Assembly (NCBI RefSeq): GCF_014633365.1
Contig: NC_068348.1
Coordinates: 248,001-312,000, forward strand
DNA length: 64,000 nt
Direction of reading: 5' to 3'
DNA from: Diospyros lotus
Lineage: Eukaryota > Streptophyta > Magnoliopsida > Ericales > Ebenaceae
This document shows positions 23,295 through 34,403 of the stretch, piece by piece (the first letter of the stretch is position 1; each line of letters starts with the position of its first letter). The position numbers and the translations under genes were made by a program. Below the pieces are notes generated by a model. That model did not search any database. It was not told where the DNA came from and saw only the letters and a list, made by a program, of their open reading frames with translations.

Positions 23295-23851
23295 TTACAA
23301 CCCTCGAGTAGAACTCACCCTCAAAAGTTAGCTATTAAGGGAAGGGTGCCCAAGATATTATAAACCCCACACCAGAAGCCTGAACTTTCAATGTGGGACA
23401 AGTCTCATACCTTGCAATAGACCATAACATACCACCACGCTCCACAACCCGGCGCCCACAACGACAGGCTATGCACTAGCCTCTACTAGTCACAGGCAAA
23501 CACTACAATGCCGACGTCACCTCCGTCGCTGCTCGTTTGCACTGGGAGCTATGGGGCTGGCTTTGATACCACTGTTACAACCCTCGGGTATAACTCATCC
23601 TCAAAAGCTAGCTGTTAAGGGGATCGTGCCCAAGAGGTTATAAACCCACACCAGAAGCCTGAACTTCCAATATAAGACAAGTCTCATACCTTATAATGGA
23701 TCATAACATACCACCACGTTCTGCAGCCTGGCGCCCACGATGACAGGTTGTGCACTAGCCACTATTAGTCTCGGGCAAACACTGCAATGCCAATGTCACC
23801 TCCGTTGCCGTTTGTTTGTACTGGGAACTATGGGGCCGGCTCTGATACCAC
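23295..23851 (-). mobile_element. Tandem TRIM array, right copy, inverted
   Basis: On the - strand: inside with PBS (23709-23851), LTR (23573-23708), inside with PBS (23430-23572), LTR (23295-23429). LTRs start TGTTATGG and end TTGTAACA; the last lacks its final bases at the junction with the Ty3 fragment. Both insides begin with a Met-tRNA PBS (GTGGTATCAGAGCC). It is the same family as 16705-17110 but in opposite orientation. Sharing one LTR between two insides points to recombination between copies. Confidence 0.75.
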
Positions 23852-23858
23852 TTATAGG

Positions 23859-24227
23859 TGAATTTTCAGAATTAAGGGAAGGTGGAAAGGAGAATAGAAG
23901 AAGACGGGATATAGTAGTTTAGCAGAATTCAACCTGCTTTCTTCTCAAATTGTCATGGCTATTTATCAGCCACCAAATTACAGGAATTAAAAAGGGATAA
24001 CACCCACGACATCAACTAACAGCAAATAATTGGGAAAATGGGAAATGCAAGCTATTTCTATGCAGCCTATAACTAGCCAATCCTACATTATAGGCTACGC
24101 TTATTCTCCTGTAACAGAAACAACAGAAACAAAAGACTCATACTTTAGTTATGTGCACGTTCACCTGCAACACTCCTATATACACGCAAACCATGCAACA
24201 ACCCAACCACACAAATTACCTTTATCA
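23859..24227 (-). repeat. LTR of a chromovirus-like element, joined to a TRIM PBS
   Basis: On the - strand it begins TGATAAAGG just after a purine-rich tract (gacaggggaggaa, a polypurine tract), and ends AAAATTCA, followed eight bases later by the TGGTATCAGAGC PBS that leads into the TRIM inside. So it is a 3' LTR by its left side and a 5' LTR by its right side. About 369 bases. Confidence 0.5.
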
Positions 24228-24420
24228 TTCCTCCCCTGTCCTCAACAATGAAGTCAAGGTAGGTCCGCGAGAATCGCCACAAGTTCTCCCATGTGGCATC
24301 TTCCGTAGGAGCCCCTGCCCACTTAACCAAGATTTCGGTTCGGGGTCAGTACTTCCCTTTTGTGATAACACGACAATTGAGCACCCTTTCAGGAATTGGC
24401 ATGATGGTTGTCTCGTTAGA
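24228..24420 (-). pseudogene. Chromodomain end of a Ty3 integrase
   Basis: The - strand frame reads EILVKWAGAPTEDATWENLWRF...YLDFIVEDRGG, the chromodomain found at the C-terminus of chromovirus integrases, which in the family guides insertion to marked chromatin. Upstream sequence is only recognisable for about 20 more residues (PERVLNCRVI). It is a 3' remnant lying directly before an LTR. Confidence 0.7.
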
Positions 24421-24990
24421 AACGGGTGGAAGCGAGGGAAGAGCTGGACACATAAATTACTAAAGTATAATTTGGATGGTTTCAAATGTATAATATATTG
24501 ATTATGATATAAAAGATAACCAAACCACCATTGAGGTTTAGTTTGAAACATACTTTTTAAATTATCAAATCAACCATTACACACTGTTATCTCTTGCCTC
24601 TGTAAATTCACGCAAATAACAAAAAATTTAGAACTCATTTTCTCATGTTGATTCTCATTATTTTGAAAAGGTAATTAAAGACAATTAGGATTTAATAGTT
24701 TGTTTTTTCTTTCAAAATATCTTTAGGCTGTAGGTCAATTCGCTTTATGTATTATATGTCAATATCTAATTTAGTATTTAGATTATTTCTGGGTTAGTTA
24801 AGTACTTAACTTTCAAAATTATTATAAGTTAATAACAGTTACCAATCCACCATTAATAGTTGTTAGTTAAATCAACGAGTGATTCACGGTGTTTATGAAA
24901 TTAACTCATTTTTTAAAATTTCAAATATTAAACTGACTCAATCTTTTAATTGTATGGAAAAATTAATATAAAATGCAATCAAGTTAGTAG
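24421..24990. other. AT-rich, no gene seen
   Basis: No frame, domain or repeat boundary recognised. Confidence 0.6.
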
Positions 24991-24994
24991 ATTT

Positions 24995-25590
24995 ATGAGT
25001 AAGCCTTCCAAAGAACATTGAAATGTAGCTAAGTGGCTGCTAAGGTACTTGAAAGACTCGGTAAATATTAGATTAGTGTATAGGTTATCCAAAGGAGGTG
25101 GAAATAGCATACTAAGATACTGTAATAGTGATTATGCTGTTGACCTTGACAAAATGAGATCTTAATAGGTTATGCATTCACTCTAGAGGGAATTTAGAGA
25201 GCGAGGGAATTTAGTGAGCTGGAAATCAAATCTCCAACACATTATAGCACTCTCCTCTACAGAAATAGAGTATGTGGCATTGACTGAAGCCATTAAAGAA
25301 GCAATATGACTTCAAAGAATTTCCCAAGAGTTAGGAATTGTTAAGCCTATAACTTAAGTTTATTGTGACTCACAAAGTGCAATACACTTAACTAAGAATA
25401 GTGCTTTCCATAAGAGAACCAAGCACATAGATGTGCAAATGCAATTTGTAAGGGATATAATAGCAAAAGGTAAGGTTAAGGTTGAAAAAATTAAAACAGA
25501 AATCAACTTAGCTGATATGTTGACAAAACCTATTCTAGTGTCTAAGTTTGAGCAAGTTTTATCCTTGCTTAATGTGCTCCCAATGTAGTT
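24995..25590 (+). pseudogene. Ty1/copia RNase H remnant
   Basis: The broken frame reads SKPSKEHWNVAKWLLRYLKDS, VSWKSNLQHIIALSSTEIEYVAL, VYCDSQSAIHLTKN and the typical tail HKRTKHIDVQ...INLADMLTKPI. Several stops interrupt it. It would have removed RNA from the RNA-DNA hybrid during copia replication. Confidence 0.85.
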
Positions 25591-25654
25591 GGGAGAGTTC
25601 ACATGAGTCTCTGGTCAAATTCGAAAAGAAAAAAAAATCAACCAACTTGATTCA

Positions 25655-26285
25655 AGGTGGAAATTTTTTACATTTTGATTCAATTAGTTGATTTAATATT
25701 ACATTTTGTATATATGTTATGTTTTATTCTTTTGTTACAATCACTGCCTTGATAATTGACACGTGTAGGATCAGATTGGGCTATTTTTTTTTTTTTTAAT
25801 TTTGGCCTTCGATCTGTTTGCCGTGTAATCTTCCAATATATAAAGCAAAGGTAAAAGGGCAAGGTGCATTCAATCTTTTTTTGAGAACATAAACCTTAGA
25901 GAAGTTGAGAAACCCTATACTTGTATCGTTCTTTTTGGTTCCATTCTAGGTTGTGTGGAGAGTTCCTGATGGTTGTTATGAGTGGGATTGCTCGATCTAT
26001 TAAGCATATACTCTGGTTTAAATCATCAGAATCGATACTGTAAGTTTGTGATTTTTCTTTTGATATATTCTTTGTAATTGGTTTCTATAAGTCTCGTGTT
26101 ATTTGATTTAGTGGATTGACTAGGGGTTGAGTACTTCTATCGTGAGTAGAACTTATTTACAGGTTTGAACACGTATGTGTTGTTGGCTCTTTTTGTGTAC
26201 GGGAGTTGGCGTTTACTATTCTATTTTTGATTTCTTGTTTCTTTCAATACTGTACAGTGTTTGTTTTGTTATTAAACTAACAGAT
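25655..26285 (+). repeat. Probable 3' LTR of the copia remnant
   Basis: It follows 'caaggtggaaatttttt', the usual copia polypurine region. It contains ATATATAAAGC (near 25840) as a possible TATA box and ends near ACTAACA. The start is not fixed. Confidence 0.4.
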
Positions 26286-27696
26286 TCAACAAGGCGTGGA
26301 TTTACAAGGCACATGTAAGATCTTAGGCAAAGATGAATTTGTAAGTCATGCCCTAACATTATGGTTGAAAATGGTAAAAGCAGATTTCCATTAAGTCATA
26401 AAGCAAATTACATGTGCCTTGTAATTGGTGACATTTCTACCCCTAAAAATTGGGTTATTGAACTTTGACCCTTGCATGTTGCATTTATTATGAATATGCA
26501 CTCCAAATTCATTCAAATTGCACATGTGCCATGTGATTTACATGTTATTATGCACACAACTATTAGATTTGCATAAATTGTACTTAGATCCTTGAAATTT
26601 TTGCATTTTGAAGAATGATGTAAAAGTTTAGTATTATTACATTAAAACTCTATTTTAATGGCATTCATGCATTTATGATCAAATCATTACCTTTATGACT
26701 TAACGGCTAAAATGAAAGGCTATGTTATTAATAGGTAATTAGTGTTTCACCTAGAACCTATTATTTCTTCAATACAACAATAATATTTTGAATTTTGAAA
26801 AATTCATTTTTGACTTTATAAAATCCTATAAAAAAGAACATCGTCAGAAAAGATGGAAGGTAATCATTGTGCACACACTTTAATACTTAAGTTAGTAGAT
26901 CACCAATTGCTAAAGAAGTCACAGAACACTTAATATCAATGAAAATGACTTACTATGGGGTATGGGTCTTTCTTTATTTATGGAAATAATTTCTTGAAAG
27001 ATGTAGAATTTTCTTATTGTTGTTGGATAAATATTGCTAACAAATAAGCCTTACGCGTTGAGAGATTCTCAAAGTGGATTTTGGAGGTAGTTTACACATT
27101 TCTTCGTGGAATGTCTTTGCAACTAGTCACCTGAGAAACTCAATTGAGGGAGATGTTTGGAACTTTTCCAAGAGACTTACTGGGGAGCTTTCTTGGAAGA
27201 CCGATGCAGAAGGGCTCCAGGAGACTCTACCAAGTTTTCTTGGCTTTGTTTTCAATTCTTTTGTTTATTTTCCTTTTTCCTCTTTATTTTTATTCCATTA
27301 TTGGTTATTATACACATAAATGGTGTGAGTTCAATTGATAAACAATAACAATGAGTATTACCTTATTTTGTCCTAAAGGTGTAAGTAATTTATCATATTA
27401 ATATGCTTGACCATGCTATGCATGAAAACCATTTTTAGAGTGTCATTAGGTGGTTGATCACTTACATTTAGTATATTGAAACATATTAGGTGATCCAAGC
27501 ACCTTGAAGGGAAAGGAGAATATGATCGAATAGAAGATCAATTTCAATTGTGATTCATATTTAGAATTATTTTTTATTCTGTTTGTTTAGTTTCCTTATA
27601 TTGTTTCAACTATAATAGATGGCATATAACAAATTCGAGTCTATTTCTTGGTTGGATGCTTTATTTTTTGTAATTACATCTTGATTATGTTTGTAT
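26286..27696. other. AT-rich, no gene seen
   Basis: Short frames only. Nothing recognised on either strand. Confidence 0.6.
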
Positions 27697-28834
27697 GGGT
27701 AAATCACGCTAAAGATCATTAAACTTTTGACCTTTTTCTAATTAAATTGGTCATTAAATTTCAATTCTTTGCAATGTAGTTACTAATGTTTAATTTTCTT
27801 TGTAATATGATTACATTTAAAATTTTTCGACAAAGACCTCGCTAAAGTTGATGACGTGGCACTAAGGTGGCAATCAATAATCCTAATCACAACCCTAGAA
27901 GTAGCCCACATACTGATCATGCAATAAAAATGAATAAAACATCGCCACATGGCAGTAGACTACTTTTTTCACGTCACATGTCTCTCTCTTTTCCCTTGTT
28001 ATATATATATATATCATCTTTTTCCCTTCTACCATCGACTTTCTCTTACCTCATTCTTTTCTTTCCCTCTTTTCCACCAAAATCCCAGTTGCCACTACTC
28101 TTGTCGTCGCCATCAACACCTTCATTTTTTCTGTTCATTTGTCGTTCCAACCGTTCACCTCCTGTCACCGCCCATTTTCTTCGCCTGTTCACCTCTAGCC
28201 ACCACTCTTGTTTATTCAGTCGTTTGTCTTCAGTCACCACTGCTTCACCCGACACCCCTAGCTACCGCTATTTCGCGCGCTTCATCTGGCTACATTTGGA
28301 GGAAAAGAACAAGGGTTATATTTATTTGCAAGAGGCAATGGGCAAAGTAAAAGGTAGTTGGGGATGATAAGCGAAACAACGATAGCTAGAGGTGGCAGAC
28401 GAAGTAGTGATGACCAAAAACGAACGGTCGAAGAAATAGGGGCGGTGACTAGAGGCAAACAGTTGGAATGACGAATGAGCAAAAAAGGTAGAGGTGTTGA
28501 TGGCAGTGGTGGCAACAGTAATGGCAGCGGTAATCTTGGATGAAGAGAAGGATAAAATAGAATGAGAAGAAAGGAAACCGATGGCAGAAGGGAAAATGAG
28601 AAGAGAGAGAGAGATGGGTGATGTTGAAAAAGTGGTTCGTACTGTCACATGGTGAACTTTTATTCATTTTCATTGCATGATCAACATATAGGTCACTTCT
28701 AGACTTGTGATTAGGATTATTGATTGCCACCTCAACACCACATCATCAACTCCGATGAGGTCTCTATCATTTGAAGTTTAGTGACCAATTTAGAAAAATG
28801 TCAAAAGTTTAGTGACATTTGGTGTAATTTACCC
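27697..28834. mobile_element. Palindromic foldback element (MULE-like)
   Basis: The ends are inverted (GGGTAAATCACGC... against ...GGTGTAATTTACCC), and the match continues inward almost to the centre near 28265. Examples are 'ggtggcaatcaataatcct' against 'aggattattgattgccacc', and matching C/T-rich and G/A-rich inner arms. The whole 1.14 kb is therefore an imperfect hairpin. There is no transposase. The GGGTAAATTAC ends suit Mutator-like foldback families; I could not read a clean 9-bp duplication (tgtttgtat / tatttgata). Open frames on both arms are by-products of the low-complexity filling. Confidence 0.8.
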
Positions 28835-29109
28835 TATTTGATATAGACTACATTTTGTGTAGAAATTTGATTAGTTACTTTAATTATTGTTAAGGGACTA
28901 AAATGGCAATTCTTAAAAATGTTTATATAAGTGTAATTTTAAAAAATCTCAAATTCCTAAGGTTGATAACATGCTAAAAAAATGTAGGGTTATAGTATGA
29001 GCAAACTCCACTGTCATATAAGACTACATCATATAAAACTCATTCAAGAAATGTCATATTTATATTAAGAATTGGTACGCGTAATATAATAGTGATATAT
29101 TTGTAATGT

Positions 29110-29480
29110 TGGAGCATCGTATCGACTCTTTCACTCAATCCCATTCTCAATCACTTGTGTGTGATGGTGGTGTAGGAGCGAATGGATAAAAAGAACTTTA
29201 CCTTTTATTCCTTCTTCTTGATGATGGTCTAAAACATAGACTAAATACAAAGGCTTTTATAGGTAAAGATATTATTGGAAAGTAAATACAATATCATTAA
29301 ATTGATATGATCTTTAACTTCAAGATTACAAAAATCTATGTAAAAATTGTAAATGTCACGTTGAGACTCCAAGGGCTTTCTTGATATTGTCTTCCAATGA
29401 GTTGATTCCTTTCTTCAATGTTTTTATATCTTCTTGCTCATTCTAAATTCTTTCATATCTTAAGTACAAATTTAATATCC
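29110..29480 (-). repeat. Probable 3' LTR of the - strand copia remnant
   Basis: On the - strand it lies after the copia RNase H and contains TATAAAAGCC (near 29258) followed by GAATAAAAGG, which suit an LTR promoter and polyA signal. The ends are not fixed. Confidence 0.4.
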
Positions 29481-30900
29481 AATATTTCTTTAACTCTCAT
29501 AAATGTCAAAATATTTCAATTTTCAATGGTTTGGTAAATATATCCACAGCTTGCTTAGTTTCTTTCATATGTAGCAACTCAATTTCCTTATCTTTGATGT
29601 GTTCTCAGATAAAATGAAATCAAGTATCAATGTGTTCGAACATTTTACGATGAACTAAATTCTTTGTTAAAGCAATGTTGATTTGTTATCAACATAAATC
29701 TTGGTTGGACTTTCTTACTCCAACTTTACTCATTTAGTAGTTTACATAGCCAAATTACATGACATGCACACGACACTGTTGCAATATACTCAACTTCATA
29801 GGTTGATAAAGAAACAATTGACTACTTTTAACCTGTGAAAGTCATTCCACCATAGTAGAACTCTTAACCTGCAGTACTCTTTTGATCATGGCTTCTAGCC
29901 TAATCGTTGTTACTGTATCCAACAAACTCTGAAAAAAAAAATTCACTTTTTTGGGGTTGCTACTAAAATCATCAATTTAACTATGTTCGTAACCTTTTTC
30001 ATAGTCAACTCCATATTTTTGCTCGTAACCTTTCATTACCAATCTCGCATTGTGTTTCTCCACTTTGATTTCACACTTCTCTTAGTTTTAAACACCTACT
30101 TTACATCAATGGTCTTATGACCATTAGGGTGGGTAATAAGCTCCTAAATATTATTTTTGTTGATTGCATGTATCTCTTCTTCCATGGCTTTCCTTCATTT
30201 CATTTCTCTAGAAGTTTCTTTAAAAGTCAACCGATTATAACATTTGAATAGGCTAAACATCCAAGCTCATCATCAAACTTAATTCTTTGAATGTTATTAT
30301 AGATATCTTAGATGCACCTCATTCTTCTTGTGGTTCGGCTTCTTAATTCACCAACTTCATAATGGACTTGAACTTGGGACGAAGACCTTTCTTTTTCTTT
30401 TTCTTTTTCTCTCTTTGTCATTTTTTCTTTGGATAATTTGGCATAGGCAATGTTACCAAAGACCCTAAGATGATTAACTCTTGGTCGCCATGCTTCCTTA
30501 AGTATAACAATTTTTTTTGTGAGAAATCTGTTTAGCAGGTATGTCATAGGAGTTACTACATTACCCCAAAATTCCTTTGGCATATTACTTTCTTTTGGCA
30601 CGTAACACACCATGTTGAGGATAGTTTTGCTTTTTCTTTTTGAGACTTCATTTTCTTGAAAAATATAGGACATAACGAATTGATGGATTATGTCATTCTC
30701 TTTCTCTTCGCAAAATGTCTCAAACTTGTGTGAGGTGTATTCCTCTCAATTATCAATCATCAAGTATTTGTCAAGTTCTCAAACTTTTTAAATTTGGCAA
30801 AAGCTTCTCTTTTCTCATTTAACAAATAAACCCAAGTTTTACCACTGAAATTACTAGTAAAGGTTAGGATGTAAACCTTTGTTTGTGAAGGACTTTCATT
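29480..30900 (-). pseudogene. Ty1/copia pol remnant
   Basis: On the - strand, 30673-30308 reads the copia integrase C-terminal core (SNMPKEFWGNVVTPMTYLLNR, then RPRVNHLRVFGNIAYA). At 29900-29620 the RNase H is recognisable (SLSTYEVEYIA, then CNxxNQHCFNKEF-like pieces). The reverse transcriptase between them is mostly lost. Many stops and frame changes. Confidence 0.75.
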
Positions 30901-31600
30901 GTGGTTTATTATTTTGCTTTTGCTAATATATTTTGATGATAATTTTTTTTTTCAAAATTTCAAAATGATTAGTGAGATTAATTTGTAAAATATCTAAAAT
31001 GGTTTAGATGATATTGTTGTTCAAAACCTTTGTATATTCTAATGATGCCAAAGGATAAAAATCCTAAATATCTTTAGCATAAAAATCCTAAATATCCTTT
31101 CAATATAAAATTCTTTGTGAGAAATATTTTAACTTGAAAGACAATATTACGGTATCAAAGAAAAGTTATTTTGAGATCAAATGAATTGTTGTATAAAATA
31201 TGTCAAAATTATATTACTTTCGATATTATTTTGATGATAAAAAAAAACTTCATGTTTTCTTATTGATGAAAATCATCATGTTGAATATGAAGAAAAATAT
31301 TTTGGTAATGAATCTTCATTTTTATGATGAAAAATAATTTCAAATCATCTTCATTTTTAAAGTAAAAATAAAGTATATATTCTTGAAAATAAAAAATAAA
31401 AAAATTATTTATTGCCTAAAATGTTGTTTCAATCATTTTGTCAAATCACATAAACTCTTTAGTGGCAATCTCTAGGAAAATATATTTTTTCCATTCAATA
31501 TATGTTAATCAAATAAATGAATATATGACATTTGTTAAAAAATTGTATTAACATTTGTCTTACCTCTTTTTAAAAATCAAGGCTAAACTTTCTGACATTT
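30901..31600. other. AT-rich, no gene seen
   Basis: Apart from the worn edge of the copia remnant nothing is recognisable. Confidence 0.5.
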
Positions 31601-32650
31601 TCAAGTTCATCTATCGATCATTTTATATCTTAATTGTTTGAGCTATTTAAAAGAGTCAAGAATTTTTTAAAAAGTATTAACAGTTTAAAAAAAAAATCGA
31701 CCATTTTTAAGAAAAAATCAATTGTTTTAAGCCTTAGATATATGAAAAGCTAAAAAAAGTCGATTGTTTTAGAAAAAAGTCAACTATATCAAAAAAGAGT
31801 CAACCATTTTAGCCTGGATATGTAAAAACTGTCGATCATTCTTATAAATTGTCTACGAGACAATTTTGCACTCTTTGTTCTTTTTATGTAAGTTTAAAAA
31901 ATGTCAATATTGGCAGTATAGTATCGACTTTCTCTCAAAACTATCAACTTGTTATTTCAAATTGTCAACTATTTGTCAAAAAAGTTGACCTCTTTTATAA
32001 AAGAGTCGATCATTTGCCCAAATTCATTGCATGTTTCAACAGTTATTGCAGGTTTGTTTTAATAATTGTCGATTGATTTAATAAAATTGTCGATCATTCA
32101 CTGATTTGTTTTAACAGCTAGTTTTTGCAAGTTTCAACAGTTATTAACGACTTGTTTTCTTTAATGCTCGTGGAAGTCTATAAATACCAGTTTAAGGATT
32201 CACTAGAGAAGACAAATGGATAGAAATAAATTGATTTGAACTTATAAGAATTATTCATCTTCTCATTAGTGCTTGTGCTTTCATTTTTCTTTCAGAAAAC
32301 TAATAGATATCATTTGTATTATTATATTGTTCTTATCCTTCATTTATATATTTGAGAGATATTGTAACTGAGAGTATTAACTCTCAAATTTTTTCGTTTG
32401 TATTTATCATTGTAATTTTTATCCTGTGTGCTAGAGGGCTTATCGGGTTTTGATATGAGGTTTTAGTGAATTTAAAAATTCTTAGTGAGGAGATAAAGTA
32501 ATAAAGTAAATTGGTTGAATCAAACCACTATAAATCTCTTATGTTGATTTTACTTTTACTTTAAATTTTTTAAATATTTATAAACATCATTTTATATTTA
32601 CTGTTCTATTGCACTAAAATCTCATTTGAAGCAAAAATTTGTATATCATC
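31600..32650 (+). repeat. LTR-like segment with short repeated motifs
   Basis: The motif 'gtcgat(c/t)(a/g)tt' or 'gtcaac(t/c)at' recurs many times between 31610 and 32100, followed by CTATAAATACC (near 32170), a good TATA box, and a T-rich stretch. This organisation fits the LTR of a copia element of the SIRE type; the ends were not found. Confidence 0.4.
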
Positions 32651-34190
32651 TCAATTTTTAAAACACCCATTTCAACCCCTATTTGAGTGTGTGGTGACAC
32701 ACTTAAGCCAACTCAACATAATTTTTCCATGATAAATACTTCACACACCTTTCTAGGGCAATATTTTTCTCTTTCAAAAATCTTAACGTTTCATAGTTCA
32801 AGCATTCATCCTCAAATGTTAAAGAGTGTAGATTCATCTTCAACTATAATCTTGAAGCATTTTGATTAGTACGCACTGAGATTGGAGTGAAAACATCTAA
32901 GTCTTGGTCATTTTCACAAAGTCTACTAAGACATTTTTTTTGTCACGCATGCAGAGAGTTGAGTATCTCATCTAGATGTCAGAGCCTTTTTTTAAGCCAC
33001 TGCCCTATGCCTAGCACATAGTAAACATCATTGATGTATTGTCGATCACCATTCTTCATTGTAACAAAATCTTGTCAGTGCCATTGACTAGCAATTAAGC
33101 TTTTAATAATATACAAGGTCTTTGAGATTTTGACTTTTTTATTATTAAAAGTCAATGTTTAAAAATTCATTTCTTAACCATACCAATCGTGTTGATTTGA
33201 GTATTAATGCTTTGCAGTGCAACCTCCCTCCCCCACCCCCTTTTTTTTCTTAGGTTGACAATGATAATAGCTGAATTTAAATTTGAAATCTCCTATATGT
33301 TAAAGGCTTTTACAACAAGGAGACATTTGATGAAGTATAAAATGAGATATTGGACGTTCATTAAACTTATCACTTACTACAAAAGTGAGTTTAATGAACA
33401 TTCAAAGAAAATGTGTTTTAGGGATTCAAACATTCACTTGAGTTGTACATTTGTTCTTTCAATTTTCATCTTTGATCTTTAAAGGGTTATAAGTTATGCA
33501 TTATGGTTGTATTTAACTTGTGTGTGAGGAAATCTCACATAATTTGTGAGAGATTTGATTTAATACAAAGTGATATTGTTAAATAGGGACTATATTGAGA
33601 TTTTCGTTCCTAAACAAAAAATAAAAATTGTATTGAAATTTTAACTTTTAGACAAAATATAAGGTTGTTATTATTTTATAGTGAAACTTTTAAATTTTGA
33701 GTTGAAGAAAAATGATGTAAACTATTAAAACTAAATATTTATAAATTTTTTATGTATTTATAAGTCATTAGGTTCTGAATTGTCCATTTACTTCCATCAA
33801 GAAAAAATACTCAAAATCAAACTTATCAAAACTAAATATTTTTGGGAATAAAAATCTATAAGCTTTTCACTTAGTTATTTTTCTAAGCAATAATATTTTT
33901 TTATAAGTGTAATTTTGGTTATATATATTTATTTAAAAGAAGTGCATACAACAGCCTTATAACCATGAAGTTATTATAAAAATGTAATACAAACAAGGGA
34001 AAATATCAAAATTGAATTTCTGGTATTAGATAATTGCATTGAAGGCAAGGCGTATTGTATATATGTAAATGTAATCCGTCTCTCCCACGGCCTGGACTGG
34101 CGTGAGTATTATTCATTAATTTAATTTATTTATATTAAATATAAATATAAATATAAATATAAATTTAAATTTAAATATAAATATAAATCT
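32651..34190. other. Intergenic, upstream of MINDY; no gene seen
   Basis: AT-rich with an (ataaat)n simple repeat at 34133-34188. A CT-rich stretch begins at about 34195, close to the likely transcription start of MINDY. Confidence 0.6.
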
Positions 34191-34403
34191 CGTTCTCCCC
34201 CATCTTTCTTTCCTATCTTTCCTTCCTTCCTTCCTTCCTTTTCTCTCTCATACTCACAACAACGCCTCTCATCCGTGTATGGTGTTTGCGTCCTCTCTCT
34301 TTCCCTCTTTGTATCTCTCTCGTCGCATCATCTACAGAAATATATATATATATATCTTCCTTCGTCGGCTATATCCGAGTTGGTTGAAGAACAAGGTCGA
34401 GAT

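Noticed and set aside
27867..28367. 166-codon frame on the + strand
   Set aside because: It lies on one arm and across the centre of the palindromic element; Ser/Pro composition comes from CT-rich filler.
30308..30673. Host gene on the - strand
   Set aside because: The residues FWGNVVTPMTYLLNR and RVFGNIAYA are copia integrase, with RNase H pieces downstream.
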